Part shown: one piece after another, positions 41,820 to 49,665 of the stretch | Numbering within the stretch: the first letter of the stretch is position 1 | How the letters are laid out: each line of letters starts with the position of its first letter | The notes under the pieces: model-generated | The model's input: only the letters and a program-made list of their open reading frames with translations | What the model was told of the DNA's origin: nothing | The model's database searches: none | Made by a program: the position numbers and the translations under genes | Assembly: GCF_001647285.1 (NCBI RefSeq) | Contig: NZ_LRML01000010.1 | Coordinates: 1 to 64,000, forward strand | DNA from: Rufibacter roseus | GTDB taxonomy: Bacteria; Bacteroidota; Bacteroidia; Cytophagales; Hymenobacteraceae | Direction: 5' to 3' | DNA: 64,000 bases

Positions 41820-43208
41820 TTAAAATTCTGCGCTCTTCGGGAAACGTGGGAAAGGAATTACGTCTCTGATGTTGCCCATGCCCGTCACGAACAGCAGCAA
41901 ACGTTCAAAACCTAACCCGAAACCGCTGTGAGGCACGGTACCGAAACGGCGGGTGTCTAAGAACCACCACATCTCTTTCTCCGGAACACCCATTTCACGC
42001 ATGCGGGTCACTAACTTGTCATAGCTTTCCTCACGCTGTGAGCCGCCAATGATCTCACCAATGCCCGGGAACAGCACGTCCATGGCGCGAACGGTTTTGC
42101 CGTCGTCGTTCAACTTCATGTAGAAAGACTTTATTTCTTTAGGGTAATTGGTCAGAATAACTGGCTTCTTGAAGTGCTTCTCTACCAGATAACGCTCGTG
42201 CTCGCTTTGCAAGTCAGTGCCCCAATCTACTTTATACTCAAACTTCTGCTTGGCGCCTTGCAAAATCTCCACGGCCTCGGTATAAGTCAGGCGCTGAAAA
42301 TCATTGCTTACCACAAACTGCAGGCGGTTGAGCAGTTCTTTGTCGTACATGTCGTTCAGGAACTGCAGGTCTTCGGCGCAGTTGTCCAGAGCGTACTGTA
42401 CCAGGTATTTCAGGAATTCCTCGGCCAAGTCCATGTTGTCTTCCAGCTCATAGAAAGCCATCTCTGGCTCAATCATCCAGAATTCGGCTAAGTGTCGGCT
42501 AGTGTTAGAGTTCTCGGCGCGGAAAGTTGGTCCAAACGTGTAAATCTCAGACAAAGCCATGGCCAACACCTCACCCTCTAGCTGACCAGACACGGTCAGG
42601 TTAGAAGAACGCCCGAAGAAGTCTTCAGAGAAATCTACCTCACCGTTCTCCGTCTTAGGTGGGTTCTCAGGATCCAATGTGGTTACTCTGAACATTTCAC
42701 CGGCACCCTCAGCGTCTGAGGCGGTAATTACCGGCGTGTGTACATAAAAGAAGCCTTTGTCATTGAAGAACTGGTGCACGGCAAATGCCATGGCATGTCT
42801 TAATCTGAACACGGCGCCAAAGGTGTTGGTGCGCGGACGCAGGTGCGCAATCTCACGCAGGAACTCCAGCGAGTGTCCTTTTTTCTGTAGCGGATACGTT
42901 TCTGGGTCAGCCACACCAAGTACCTCAATGGTTTTGGCCTGAATTTCTACCGTCTGTCCTTTGCCTTGGCTTTCCACCAAAGTACCCACCACTGAAACGC
43001 TGGCTCCGGTGGCTACGTCTTTCAAAGCCTCTTCGGTGAAAGCCGTCATATCGGCTACTACCTGAATATTATTTATAGTGGAGCCGTCATTCACGGCAAT
43101 AAACGTCACATATTTGTTGCCGCGCTTGGTGCGCACCCAACCTTTTACCAACACTTCCTGGCTTTCGGCAGGCGTCTGGAGCAATGCTTTTACTTTCGTT
43201 CGTTTCAT
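41820..43208 (-). CDS. asnS: Asparagine-tRNA ligase
   Basis: A 462-residue class II aminoacyl-tRNA synthetase that charges tRNA-Asn. The N-terminal OB-fold anticodon-binding domain ([27 protein letters not shown]) is followed by the catalytic core. Motif 2 is seen in [24 protein letters not shown] and motif 3 in [28 protein letters not shown] start at the ATG at 43208, because the longer frame translates a repeat tract (TATCGAGTAGCAAG) and lies upstream of the family N-terminus. The MNMKRT start at 43214 is an alternative. Confidence 0.96.
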   Translation of the reverse strand: MKRTKVKALLQTPAESQEVLVKGWVRTKRGNKYVTFIAVNDGSTINNIQVVADMTAFTEEALKDVATGASVSVVGTLVESQGKGQTVEIQAKTIEVLGVADPETYPLQKKGHSLEFLREIAHLRPRTNTFGAVFRLRHAMAFAVHQFFNDKGFFYVHTPVITASDAEGAGEMFRVTTLDPENPPKTENGEVDFSEDFFGRSSNLTVSGQLEGEVLAMALSEIYTFGPTFRAENSNTSRHLAEFWMIEPEMAFYELEDNMDLAEEFLKYLVQYALDNCAEDLQFLNDMYDKELLNRLQFVVSNDFQRLTYTEAVEILQGAKQKFEYKVDWGTDLQSEHERYLVEKHFKKPVILTNYPKEIKSFYMKLNDDGKTVRAMDVLFPGIGEIIGGSQREESYDKLVTRMREMGVPEKEMWWFLDTRRFGTVPHSGFGLGFERLLLFVTGMGNIRDVIPFPRFPKSAEF

Positions 43209-43261
43209 GTTCATTCTCGTATCGAGTAGCAAGTATCGAGTAGCACGTACTTTTACCTTTG

Positions 43262-43269
43262 CAAAAGTA
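43262..43269 (-). promoter_or_regulatory. Putative -7 element of asnS
   Basis: On the minus strand TACTTTTG matches TAnnTTTG. It lies 53 bases upstream of the asnS ATG at 43208. The nearest TTG is only 12 bases away, so the -33 element is not ideal. Confidence 0.45.
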
Positions 43270-43337
43270 AGGAGCAAGTAGCAAAAAAATTAATTTAAAA
43301 GAAGAGACTTATTTTGAGTTGGCTGATAAGCTAATAT

Positions 43338-43438
43338 CTGGCGTAAGCGTCCGCTTGTGTCCGCACGCATTCCTGATTTAGAGCTGTTTTTGGAAAAGTA
43401 GCCCTAAAACGTGGGACACAAGCGGACGCTTGCGCCAG
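43338..43438. repeat. Composite F3-F1-F3 inverted-repeat element
   Basis: A 101-base unit with inverted F3 ends (CTGGCGTAAGCGTCCGCTTG and its partner ending ACGCTTGCGCCAG). Inside is an F1 core at 43382-43413 (GCTGTTTTTGGAAAAGTAGC). It matches the element at 14181-14280 in size and design. Confidence 0.82.
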
Positions 43439-43533
43439 AAGGGAAGCTAACTTCAATAATTTTCTAATTGTAAAGCGTCTTGCTACTTGATACCAAATAC
43501 TTGCTACCTCGCGCCGCGCGCGATTAACCTTTT

Positions 43534-43565
43534 TTGTAAAGCAGTAGTAAAAAACCATAACTTTG
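43534..43565 (+). promoter_or_regulatory. rpoN promoter
   Basis: TTG (43534-43536), a 21-base spacer and TAACTTTG (43558-43565) match the Bacteroidota primary sigma consensus in full. The start codon is 34 bases further on. Confidence 0.65.
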
Positions 43566-43598
43566 GCCTGTCCGCGCTTTTAGGACTGGTTTTACCCT

Positions 43599-45071
43599 AT
43601 GCAGAGACTCGACTTAAAACAGCTGCTTTCGCAGAAGCTTTCGCCCCAGCAGATTCAGTTCATCAAGCTGTTGCAGGTTCCTACCGCTGAGTTGGAAGCC
43701 CGCATCAAAGAAGAACTGGAGATAAACCCTGCCCTGGAAGAAGGCGATGCCGCCGATGAACCTGTACAGGATGATACTCCGGAGTCTGACGACGACTTTG
43801 ATAATACCGAAGACGATTACGGTGACGAAGAAATACGCCGCGACGACGATGAGGTAAACATTGAAGACTATATTAACGACGACGAGATAGCCGGCTACAA
43901 AATGCAGGGCGACGGCCCGGGAGAAGAGGAAGAACGCGAAATGCCCATTGCCTACACCGGCTCCCTCACAGATTCGCTCATGGACCAGCTGGGTTTCCTG
44001 AACCTGGACGAGAAACAGATGGCTATTGGCGAACAGCTGATCGGTTCCATAGACCAAGACGGTTACATAAGGCGGGAGCTGCAGGCTATTTCAAATGACT
44101 TGGCTTTCTCGCAGAACATAGACGCCAGCATTGAAGAGGTTGAAGACGTGCTGCGCCGCATACAGGCCTTTGACCCACCAGGCATTGCCGCCCGTGACCT
44201 GCAGGAGTGCCTTTTGCTGCAATTGGAACGCCGCGACCCAGACGAAGTGATTGAAGTAGCCGAACAAATCATCCAAGACACGTTTGACGAATTCACCAAG
44301 AAGCATTACGCCCGCATTCAGCAGAAGCTGGAGCTGGAAGACCATGAGCTCAAAGCGGCCATTGACCTTATTCTGAAGCTGAACCCCAAGCCCGGCGGAA
44401 CCGGCGGAGCCAACCGGGTGCAGTACGTGATTCCAGACTTCATTATCACGAACGAAGACGGTCAGCTGCAGCTCTCTTTGAACGCCCGTAACGCGCCAGA
44501 CCTACGCATTAGCCGCTCATATTCCGAGATGTTCGATGCCTATGACAAGAGCGCCAAGAATGACAAAAAGCTGAAGGAAACGGTGACCTTCGTGAAGCAG
44601 AAGCTAGACGCCGCCAAATGGTTTATAGATGCCATAAAACAGCGGCAAAATACGCTGCTGCGCACCATGGAGTCTATCATGCGCCGCCAGTACGAATATT
44701 TTCTGGAGGGTGATGAGAGTAAACTCAGACCCATGATTCTGAAAGACATTGCCGAAGACATTGGCATGGACATTTCTACCGTGAGCCGCGTCGCCAACAG
44801 CAAAAGCGTTCAAACAGAGTTTGGTATTATCCCGCTCAAGTTCTTCTTCTCAGAAGGCATTGCCACCGACGCCGGCGAAGACGCCAGCAGCCGCGAGGTA
44901 AAAGCCATCTTGAAAGACATCATTGACAAGGAGAATAAGCGTAAGCCGCTCTCTGACGATAAAATAGAAAAGATGCTCAACGAGAAAGGCTACAACATTG
45001 CCCGCCGCACTGTAGCCAAATACCGTGAGCAGCTGAACATACCCGTAGCCCGCCTGCGCAAAGAACTTTAG
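43599..45071 (+). CDS. rpoN: RNA polymerase sigma-54 factor
   Basis: A 490-residue alternative sigma factor that needs enhancer-binding ATPases for open-complex formation. Region I is Gln/Leu-rich (QKLSPQQIQFIKLLQVPTAELE). Region II is strongly acidic (about residues 50-110, with runs of Asp and Glu such as DDTPESDDDFDNTEDDYGDE). The core-binding domain starts near 120. The helix-turn-helix is MDISTVSRVANSKSVQTEFG and the RpoN box ARRTVAKYRE is near residue 470. All essential parts are present. The gene has its own promoter in a divergent intergenic region with asnS. Confidence 0.96.
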   Translation: MQRLDLKQLLSQKLSPQQIQFIKLLQVPTAELEARIKEELEINPALEEGDAADEPVQDDTPESDDDFDNTEDDYGDEEIRRDDDEVNIEDYINDDEIAGYKMQGDGPGEEEEREMPIAYTGSLTDSLMDQLGFLNLDEKQMAIGEQLIGSIDQDGYIRRELQAISNDLAFSQNIDASIEEVEDVLRRIQAFDPPGIAARDLQECLLLQLERRDPDEVIEVAEQIIQDTFDEFTKKHYARIQQKLELEDHELKAAIDLILKLNPKPGGTGGANRVQYVIPDFIITNEDGQLQLSLNARNAPDLRISRSYSEMFDAYDKSAKNDKKLKETVTFVKQKLDAAKWFIDAIKQRQNTLLRTMESIMRRQYEYFLEGDESKLRPMILKDIAEDIGMDISTVSRVANSKSVQTEFGIIPLKFFFSEGIATDAGEDASSREVKAILKDIIDKENKRKPLSDDKIEKMLNEKGYNIARRTVAKYREQLNIPVARLRKEL

Positions 45072-45205
45072 TTAATGATTAATGAACAATGAGTAATGAT
45101 TAATAGCGATTGTTTGAATTAGAAAGGCCTTTTTTTTAAGTAATGTGAGCAGTGGATATATTCCCCTTTGATCATTGTTCATTAATCATTAATCATTAAA
45201 AAAAC
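45072..45205. repeat. Inverted AATGATTAATGAACAATGA tracts after rpoN
   Basis: Low-complexity tracts at 45071-45107 and 45169-45201 are inverted copies of one another (core AATGATTAATGAACAATGA). They bracket a short AT-rich core and could fold into a long hairpin. The right one ends just before the GTG start at 45206. Confidence 0.6.
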
Positions 45206-45826
45206 GTGAATCTCCGCCTCGCGTCGGCTTTATCAGTGGTCTTTCATCCGCTGCTGTTGCCCTCGTATCTCTTTCTGCTAATACTGTATTACTTACCGCC
45301 AGAGGCAGTTTCTTTGCCGTTGGAAGCCCGTTGGTACGTGTTGCTGATGGTGTTTTTGACTACGTTTCTGTTGCCGACTTTAGGCACGCTGCTCATGCGT
45401 CAGGCCAAGGTGGTGAAATCTATGACCATGGAAGAGCGCGAGGACCGGCGTTGGCCTTTTCTGTTGGCGGCTGCTTGCTACACGGTTACAACATTCCTTT
45501 TCTTCAAGCAACCCTACCTCGACCGGATTTTCTTCGTGGTGATGGGGTTGATTACAGCTACTGTTTATCTGGCGCTGGTAATAAACCAATTCTGGAAAAT
45601 AAGTGCCCACTCCATAGGCTTGGGCGGTGGGCTGGGGATACTGCTGCTGTTGCATGGCTGGCTGCCCGAGCCCGTACTTGTGTACCCAATTGTTGCTTGC
45701 CTAGTCGTGAGTGGAGCCGTGTTGTCAGCAAGGTTAGCTTTAGGCGCACACACAGAAAATCAAGTGTATATAGGTTATTTCCTGGGATTCATGATAGGCA
45801 TCAGCCTGTGGGGATTTGCGTTTTAG
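45206..45826 (+). CDS. PAP2-like membrane protein with degenerate active site
   Basis: A 206-residue integral membrane protein starting with GTG. It has about six hydrophobic segments. The arrangement EREDRRWPFLLAA, then SAHSIGLGGGLGIL and ARLALGAHTENQVYIG resembles the three-part active site of PAP2 lipid phosphatases (KxxxxxxRP, PSGH, SRxxxxxHxxxD). The spacing is similar, but SAHS replaces SGH and the last Asp is a Gln. It may be a PAP2-fold protein that lost or changed its activity. The last two codons and the stop (GCG TTT TAG) lie within an F1 repeat. Confidence 0.72.
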   Translation: MNLRLASALSVVFHPLLLPSYLFLLILYYLPPEAVSLPLEARWYVLLMVFLTTFLLPTLGTLLMRQAKVVKSMTMEEREDRRWPFLLAAACYTVTTFLFFKQPYLDRIFFVVMGLITATVYLALVINQFWKISAHSIGLGGGLGILLLLHGWLPEPVLVYPIVACLVVSGAVLSARLALGAHTENQVYIGYFLGFMIGISLWGFAF

Positions 45827-45858
45827 GCTTGTTTTTGAGAAAAGAGGGCGAAAACGCA
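45819..45858. repeat. F1 palindromic repeat overlapping a stop codon
   Basis: GCGTTTTAGGCTTGTTTTT is followed by GAGAAAAGAGGGCGAAAACGC. Its left arm supplies the last two sense codons and the TAG stop of the PAP2-like gene. Confidence 0.82.
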
Positions 45859-45867
45859 TTAGCTTGT

Positions 45868-45907
45868 CCCTTCTCCCTGAGGGAGAAGGTTAGGATGAGG
45901 GGAAAGG
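45868..45907 (+). repeat. F4 repeat, copy 2
   Basis: TTCTCCCTGAGGGAGAAGG followed by TTAGGATGAGGGG, nearly identical to 11394-11428. It follows an F1 copy and precedes an F2 copy, the same company as at the first site. Confidence 0.7.
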
Positions 45908-45966
45908 AAGTTTAAATAGTAGAACCGCTGGAGAAGCAGAAGTAAACAGTAATGGCTACCGCTACC

Positions 45967-46013
45967 GGCACAGACACTGGCAGGTTTGAAAAACACTGCC
46001 AGGTCTTTTGAGC
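45967..46013 (+). repeat. F2 hairpin repeat, copy 3
   Basis: GGCACAGACACTGGCAGG, then a loop, then AACACTGCCAGGTCTTTTG. The stem arms are CTGGCAG/CTGCCAG, so the A-T pair of copies 1 and 2 is replaced by G-C on both sides. Confidence 0.75.
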
Positions 46014-46073
46014 TAACGGTAATTCTTATTTCGAATAACGACCAACGAATAACCAATAACCAATAACGAAACC

Positions 46074-46856
46074 TTACTCCCCCTTAAACACTGGCTTTCG
46101 CTTCTCGTTAAACGCAGCCACACCCTCACGGTAGTCAGCAGAGGAGCCGGCAATTTCCTGGCAGTAGGCTTCGTACTCCAGCATTTCATCAAGGCTGGAT
46201 TCAAAAGATTTATTCAGCATCTTCTTCATGAGGCCAATGGCTTTGGTGGGGGCATTGGCGTAGCGTTCGGCTATTTGCTGTACGGCGGTATTAAGTTCCT
46301 CAGGGGCTACCACTTGGTTCACCAGGCCCAGTTGCAAAGCTTCATCGGCTTTTACTTTGCTGCCCAGCGTGCTTAACTCAAAGGCTTTGCGCATACCTAC
46401 CAAGCGGGGCAGAAAGAAAGACGAGCCGGAATCCAACACCAGACCCACATTCACGAAAACCTCAATCAGACTGGCTTCAGAACTGGCTACAATATAGTCG
46501 CAGGCGAGGGCAAGAGAGCAACCGGCACCAGCAGCTACACCATTCAGGCGGCAGATGATAGGTTTAGGTAGCTCCCGCATGGCTTTGATGATAGGGTTAT
46601 AACGCTTGTGCAGACTGTCCGCAAGAGATCTTTTTTCGGCACCTGCTATGGCTTTCAAATCTTGACCGGAGCAGAAGGCGTGTCCGGCTCCGGTTAAAAT
46701 AACCACCCGCACAGCAGCATCACGTGTTACCTGTTTCAGGGCGTCTTGCAGTTCGTAGCTTTGCTGGTCGTTGAACGCATTGAAAACATCGGGACGGTTG
46801 AGGGTGATGGTGGCTACGCCGTTGGCCACGCTATATAGTAGGCTTTGTTCAGACAT
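46074..46856 (-). CDS. Enoyl-CoA hydratase/isomerase, PaaG-like
   Basis: A 260-residue crotonase-fold protein. The oxyanion-hole segments AFCSGQDLKAIAG and NGVAAGAGCSLALACDYIVAS and the later GLVLDSGSSFFLPRLVG resemble PaaG (epoxyphenylacetyl-CoA isomerase, where the Asp of LDSG is catalytic) more than ordinary hydratases, which have a Glu pair. A role in aromatic or fatty acid breakdown is likely. A complete Bacteroidota promoter lies upstream, and an F1 palindrome fills the space between promoter and start codon. No other paa gene is nearby. Confidence 0.88.
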   Translation of the reverse strand: MSEQSLLYSVANGVATITLNRPDVFNAFNDQQSYELQDALKQVTRDAAVRVVILTGAGHAFCSGQDLKAIAGAEKRSLADSLHKRYNPIIKAMRELPKPIICRLNGVAAGAGCSLALACDYIVASSEASLIEVFVNVGLVLDSGSSFFLPRLVGMRKAFELSTLGSKVKADEALQLGLVNQVVAPEELNTAVQQIAERYANAPTKAIGLMKKMLNKSFESSLDEMLEYEAYCQEIAGSSADYREGVAAFNEKRKPVFKGE

Positions 46857-46894
46857 CGTTTTAAAGTTAATTTTTGAAAAACAGGGTCAAAACG
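46857..46894. repeat. F1 palindromic repeat in the 5' UTR of the PaaG-like gene
   Basis: CGTTTTAAAGTTAATTTTT is followed by GAAAAACAGGGTCAAAACG. It abuts the start codon (ATG ends at 46856 on the minus strand) and lies downstream of the predicted promoter, so it should be transcribed into the leader. Confidence 0.75.
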
Positions 46895-46910
46895 CCCGTT
46901 AGGTTTCTTC

Positions 46911-46941
46911 CAAAAGTAAAGATTTGCAACCGTAGTGACAA
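46911..46941 (-). promoter_or_regulatory. Promoter of the PaaG-like gene
   Basis: On the minus strand TTG (46941-46939), a 20-base spacer and TACTTTTG (46918-46911) fit the Bacteroidota consensus. The predicted transcription start is near 46904, about 48 bases upstream of the ATG. Confidence 0.6.
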
Positions 46942-47015
46942 GGCTGGCGTGATTGTTGTCTCTTGCGTTGGCAGAAAAGCCAGTTTTCCCGATATTGTAG
47001 TTTTAAGCGTCATAC

Positions 47016-47621
47016 ATGAGAGGTACATATAAAAGTGCGGGTTTGCTTTGGGTGGTCTGGATGACTTGCTTTCTAGTACTGCCCCAAAATGGGGTGGCTC
47101 AGAATAAAGAATCAGTAGAAACTATTTCACAGGACTTTATTAAGTTTCTAGCTACCCAAAATGGCAGAGTTAACAGGGTAGACAAAGTGGTGCTGCCCTG
47201 GAAGCGAAGTGAAATTTACCTAAACGACTCGCTGTGGTCTATTGTGAATCTAACAGACAATAACCGAGTATTGGCGCGAACCGGATTTTATGGCGCCGGT
47301 CCTTTGCTTAAATATGACCATGGTTTTACCGCTCAAGAATTTAACTACATAAAAACTCAGCTTGCAAAGCAGGAAAAGCAGGAGTGGAGCCAAGAAGATT
47401 TTCAGGATTCAGTTATTGTGCTTCCAGACAAAGGATTGGGAACCGCGTCTTACTATGCGTACTCCATGCCTCTGGTGTTCCCAAACAAAAAGCTGGTGTT
47501 GGTGAAACGGTATTACCATTCAGAAAAGCGGGGCAGCCGGTGGTCAGCTGTGGAAGTGTACCGTATAGTCAAGCCCGGTCAGTACAAATTGGCCAACACG
47601 TATTTGCGCACTGATATTTAG
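47016..47621 (+). CDS. Exported hypothetical protein
   Basis: A 201-residue protein with a signal peptide (LLWVVWMTCFLVLPQNGVAQ, about residues 9-28). The mature part is mixed alpha/beta with no recognised motif. It has segments such as RVDKVVLPWKRSEIYLNDSLW and SMPLVFPNKKLVLVKRYYHSEKRG, and no cysteines after the signal. It precedes the M28 peptidase gene by 89 bases on the same strand. No function is assigned. Confidence 0.65.
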   Translation: MRGTYKSAGLLWVVWMTCFLVLPQNGVAQNKESVETISQDFIKFLATQNGRVNRVDKVVLPWKRSEIYLNDSLWSIVNLTDNNRVLARTGFYGAGPLLKYDHGFTAQEFNYIKTQLAKQEKQEWSQEDFQDSVIVLPDKGLGTASYYAYSMPLVFPNKKLVLVKRYYHSEKRGSRWSAVEVYRIVKPGQYKLANTYLRTDI

Positions 47622-47710
47622 CGCCGCATCTTGTACCGTAGGGGTCTAGTAATTTCCGGTCAGCTTCTTACCTTTACTACCTTATACAACACATACTACT
47701 ACCCTAATCA

Positions 47711-49270
47711 ATGAACAAAGCTTTTACTCTTTTGCTAGGTGCCGCCTTTTTGGCGATGCCCGCATTTGCCCAGCAGCAGGCCGAGCCGTTAGACGCGGCC
47801 ATTGTGGAGAAAATCCGCAAAGAAGGGCTGGAAAACTCGCAGGTAATGGAACTTGCCTTCTACCTGACCGATGTTAACGGTCCGCGCCTGTCTGGTTCTA
47901 CCGGACTGGCCAAAGCCAACCAGTGGACCAAAGACAAACTGGTTTCCTGGGGATTGACCAACGCTAAAATAGACCCTTGGGGTACGTTTGGTAAAGGCTG
48001 GGAAGTAGAGAAATCTTACCTGGCGCTCACCAAACCTTACTACCAGCCCATGATTGCCTCGCCCAAAGCCTGGACTCCGGGCACCAATGGCTTGGTAAAA
48101 GGCGATGTGGTTTTAGTAAAAGCTTCCACTGAAGAAGACCTTGCCCAATATGCAGGTAAGCTGAAAGGCAAAATTGTGATGATGGAAGTAACCAACCCCA
48201 TCAAAACTAAATTTGAGGCAGACGCTAACCGTTACACAGATGAGCAACTGCAGAAGTTGGCCGCCCCCGTACAGCCTTCTACCCGTGGCCCCATTTCTGA
48301 AGAGCAGATGGCCGCTTACCGCGCCCGCCGCGCTTTGGCTCAGAAAATGACAGAGATGTTCAAAAATGAAGGCGCAGCCGCTGTATTTAGCGGAAGAGGC
48401 GGTTCTCACGGCACCTTCTTCACCAGCAACGGCGCCTCTTACGCCTCTGATGCGCAGCCGGTGCTGCCGGAATTTGAAGTAGCCATGGAAGACTTAGCCC
48501 GCATGAGCCGTCTGTTGAAAGCTGGCATACCCGTGCAGGTGGAAATGGAAAGTAAAACCCGCTTCCTAACCGAAGATCCGCAAGGCTACAATGTGATTGC
48601 TGAAATTCCGGGCACTGACAAGAAATTGAAGGCGGAAGTAGTGATGCTGGGCGGACACATTGACTCTTGGCACGCCGCCACTGGCGCTACCGACAACGCC
48701 GCTGGTGTAGCCGTAATGATGGAAGCCGTTCGTATCATTAAAGCCCTAAACCTGAAACCGAAGCGTACCATCCGGATTGCCTTGTGGGGTGGCGAGGAGC
48801 AAGGTTTGTTCGGGTCTCGCGGTTATGTGAAAAAAACTTTTGCTGACCCGCAGGACATGAAGCTGTTACCAGAGCATGGTAAAGTATCAGCCTATTATAA
48901 CTTAGACAACGGTACTGGTAAAATCAGAGGTATCTACACCCAAGGCAATGAGGCCGTTGCCCCGTTATTTCAGGAGTGGCTGAAGCCTTTCCATGATTTA
49001 GGCGCCACTACCGTGACCACTCGCAATACCGGCGGCACCGACCACCAGTCATTTGATGCCGTGGGCATACCTGGTTTCCAGTTCATTCAAGATGAAATTG
49101 ACTATGACACCCGTACCCACCACACCAACATGGACACCTACGACCGCCTGCAGGCAGACGACCTGAAACAAGCGGCAGTGATTGTGGCCAACTTTGTGTA
49201 CCAGAGCGCCAACCGCAAAGATAAATTACCTCGCAAAGAGTTACCAAAGCCAAGAGCAGCCCGTTCGTAA
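47711..49270 (+). CDS. M28 family metallopeptidase
   Basis: An exported 519-residue zinc peptidase (carboxypeptidase Q or aminopeptidase type) with a signal peptide (MNKAFTLLLGAAFLAMPAFA). A PA-like insert precedes the catalytic domain (about residues 130-200). The M28 metal ligands are visible: GGHIDSWHAATGATDNAAG (His and bridging Asp), WGGEEQGLFGSRGY (catalytic and metal Glu), NLDNGTG and GTDHQSFDA (last His). Acting in the periplasm, it would trim peptides. A strong terminator follows. Confidence 0.94.
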   Translation: MNKAFTLLLGAAFLAMPAFAQQQAEPLDAAIVEKIRKEGLENSQVMELAFYLTDVNGPRLSGSTGLAKANQWTKDKLVSWGLTNAKIDPWGTFGKGWEVEKSYLALTKPYYQPMIASPKAWTPGTNGLVKGDVVLVKASTEEDLAQYAGKLKGKIVMMEVTNPIKTKFEADANRYTDEQLQKLAAPVQPSTRGPISEEQMAAYRARRALAQKMTEMFKNEGAAAVFSGRGGSHGTFFTSNGASYASDAQPVLPEFEVAMEDLARMSRLLKAGIPVQVEMESKTRFLTEDPQGYNVIAEIPGTDKKLKAEVVMLGGHIDSWHAATGATDNAAGVAVMMEAVRIIKALNLKPKRTIRIALWGGEEQGLFGSRGYVKKTFADPQDMKLLPEHGKVSAYYNLDNGTGKIRGIYTQGNEAVAPLFQEWLKPFHDLGATTVTTRNTGGTDHQSFDAVGIPGFQFIQDEIDYDTRTHHTNMDTYDRLQADDLKQAAVIVANFVYQSANRKDKLPRKELPKPRAARS

Positions 49271-49286
49271 GCTATTCTAGAGAAAA

Positions 49287-49330
49287 GAAAACGGCCTTCG
49301 CCCCAATTATTCCGGGCGAGGGCCGTTTTC
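49287..49330 (+). terminator. Rho-independent terminator after the M28 peptidase gene
   Basis: GAAAACGGCC-TTCGCCC pairs with GGGCGA-GGGCCGTTTTC around AATTATTC, and CTTTTT follows. It starts 17 bases after the stop codon. Confidence 0.88.
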
Positions 49331-49400
49331 TTTTTAAAATAATTTAATTTTGTACGCAGCCCAATCTTCTTAGCTCAAGTAACGATAGAAAAATGGGCAG

Positions 49401-49440
49401 GTGTTTTCGGCTCATTTTAAGTAAAACAGGTCTAAAACAG
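49401..49440. repeat. F1 palindromic repeat
   Basis: GTGTTTTCGGCTCATTTTAA is followed by GTAAAACAGGTCTAAAACAG. It lies 70 bases beyond the M28 terminator. Confidence 0.75.
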
Positions 49441-49665
49441 AAACCCACGCTATGTTCGCTATGGCGCGGAAGTTATTTCCGTGACTTACGAACATAGAAA
49501 GGGACTTTCATCGCTAACTGAAAAGAGAGCTCGGGAGGGAGGGTTAGAGTGTGTCATCCAGCTTCTCGCAGTCACATAATATTATGCACAGGGGCAGAAT
49601 AGCTTTTAATCTTAGGGGGCTAGTTCGTTAAGAAACGCTGTCCTTTCCACACAAAACAAAAAAAT

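Larger units (their letters stand above)
43209..43598. other. Divergent asnS-rpoN intergenic region, no further gene
   Basis: About 390 bases. It holds the asnS -7 element, a TAGCAAGTATCGAGTAGCA-type tract (43217-43247) with its inverse (43479-43511), a composite F3-F1-F3 element between them, and the rpoN promoter. An F1-like half (GCTTTTAGGACTGGTTTTA, 43578-43596) precedes the rpoN start codon. Confidence 0.65.
49271..49665. other. Intergenic region between the M28 and GH20 genes
   Basis: About 395 bases without a supported gene. It has the M28 terminator, an F1 copy, and a nested hairpin at 49450-49497 (outer CTATGTTCG/CGAACATAG, inner GGAA/TTCC). The rest (49498-49665) shows no structure that I recognise. 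Confidence 0.55.

Noticed and set aside
43209-43277. N-terminal extension of AsnS to 43277
   Set aside because: The extra codons translate a repetitive TATCGAGTAGCA tract and run through the likely -7 element, and the family N-terminus is [11 protein letters not shown].
43578-43596. Another full F1 copy before rpoN
   Set aside because: Only a left-arm-like half (GCTTTTAGGACTGGTTTTA) is present with no matching right arm.
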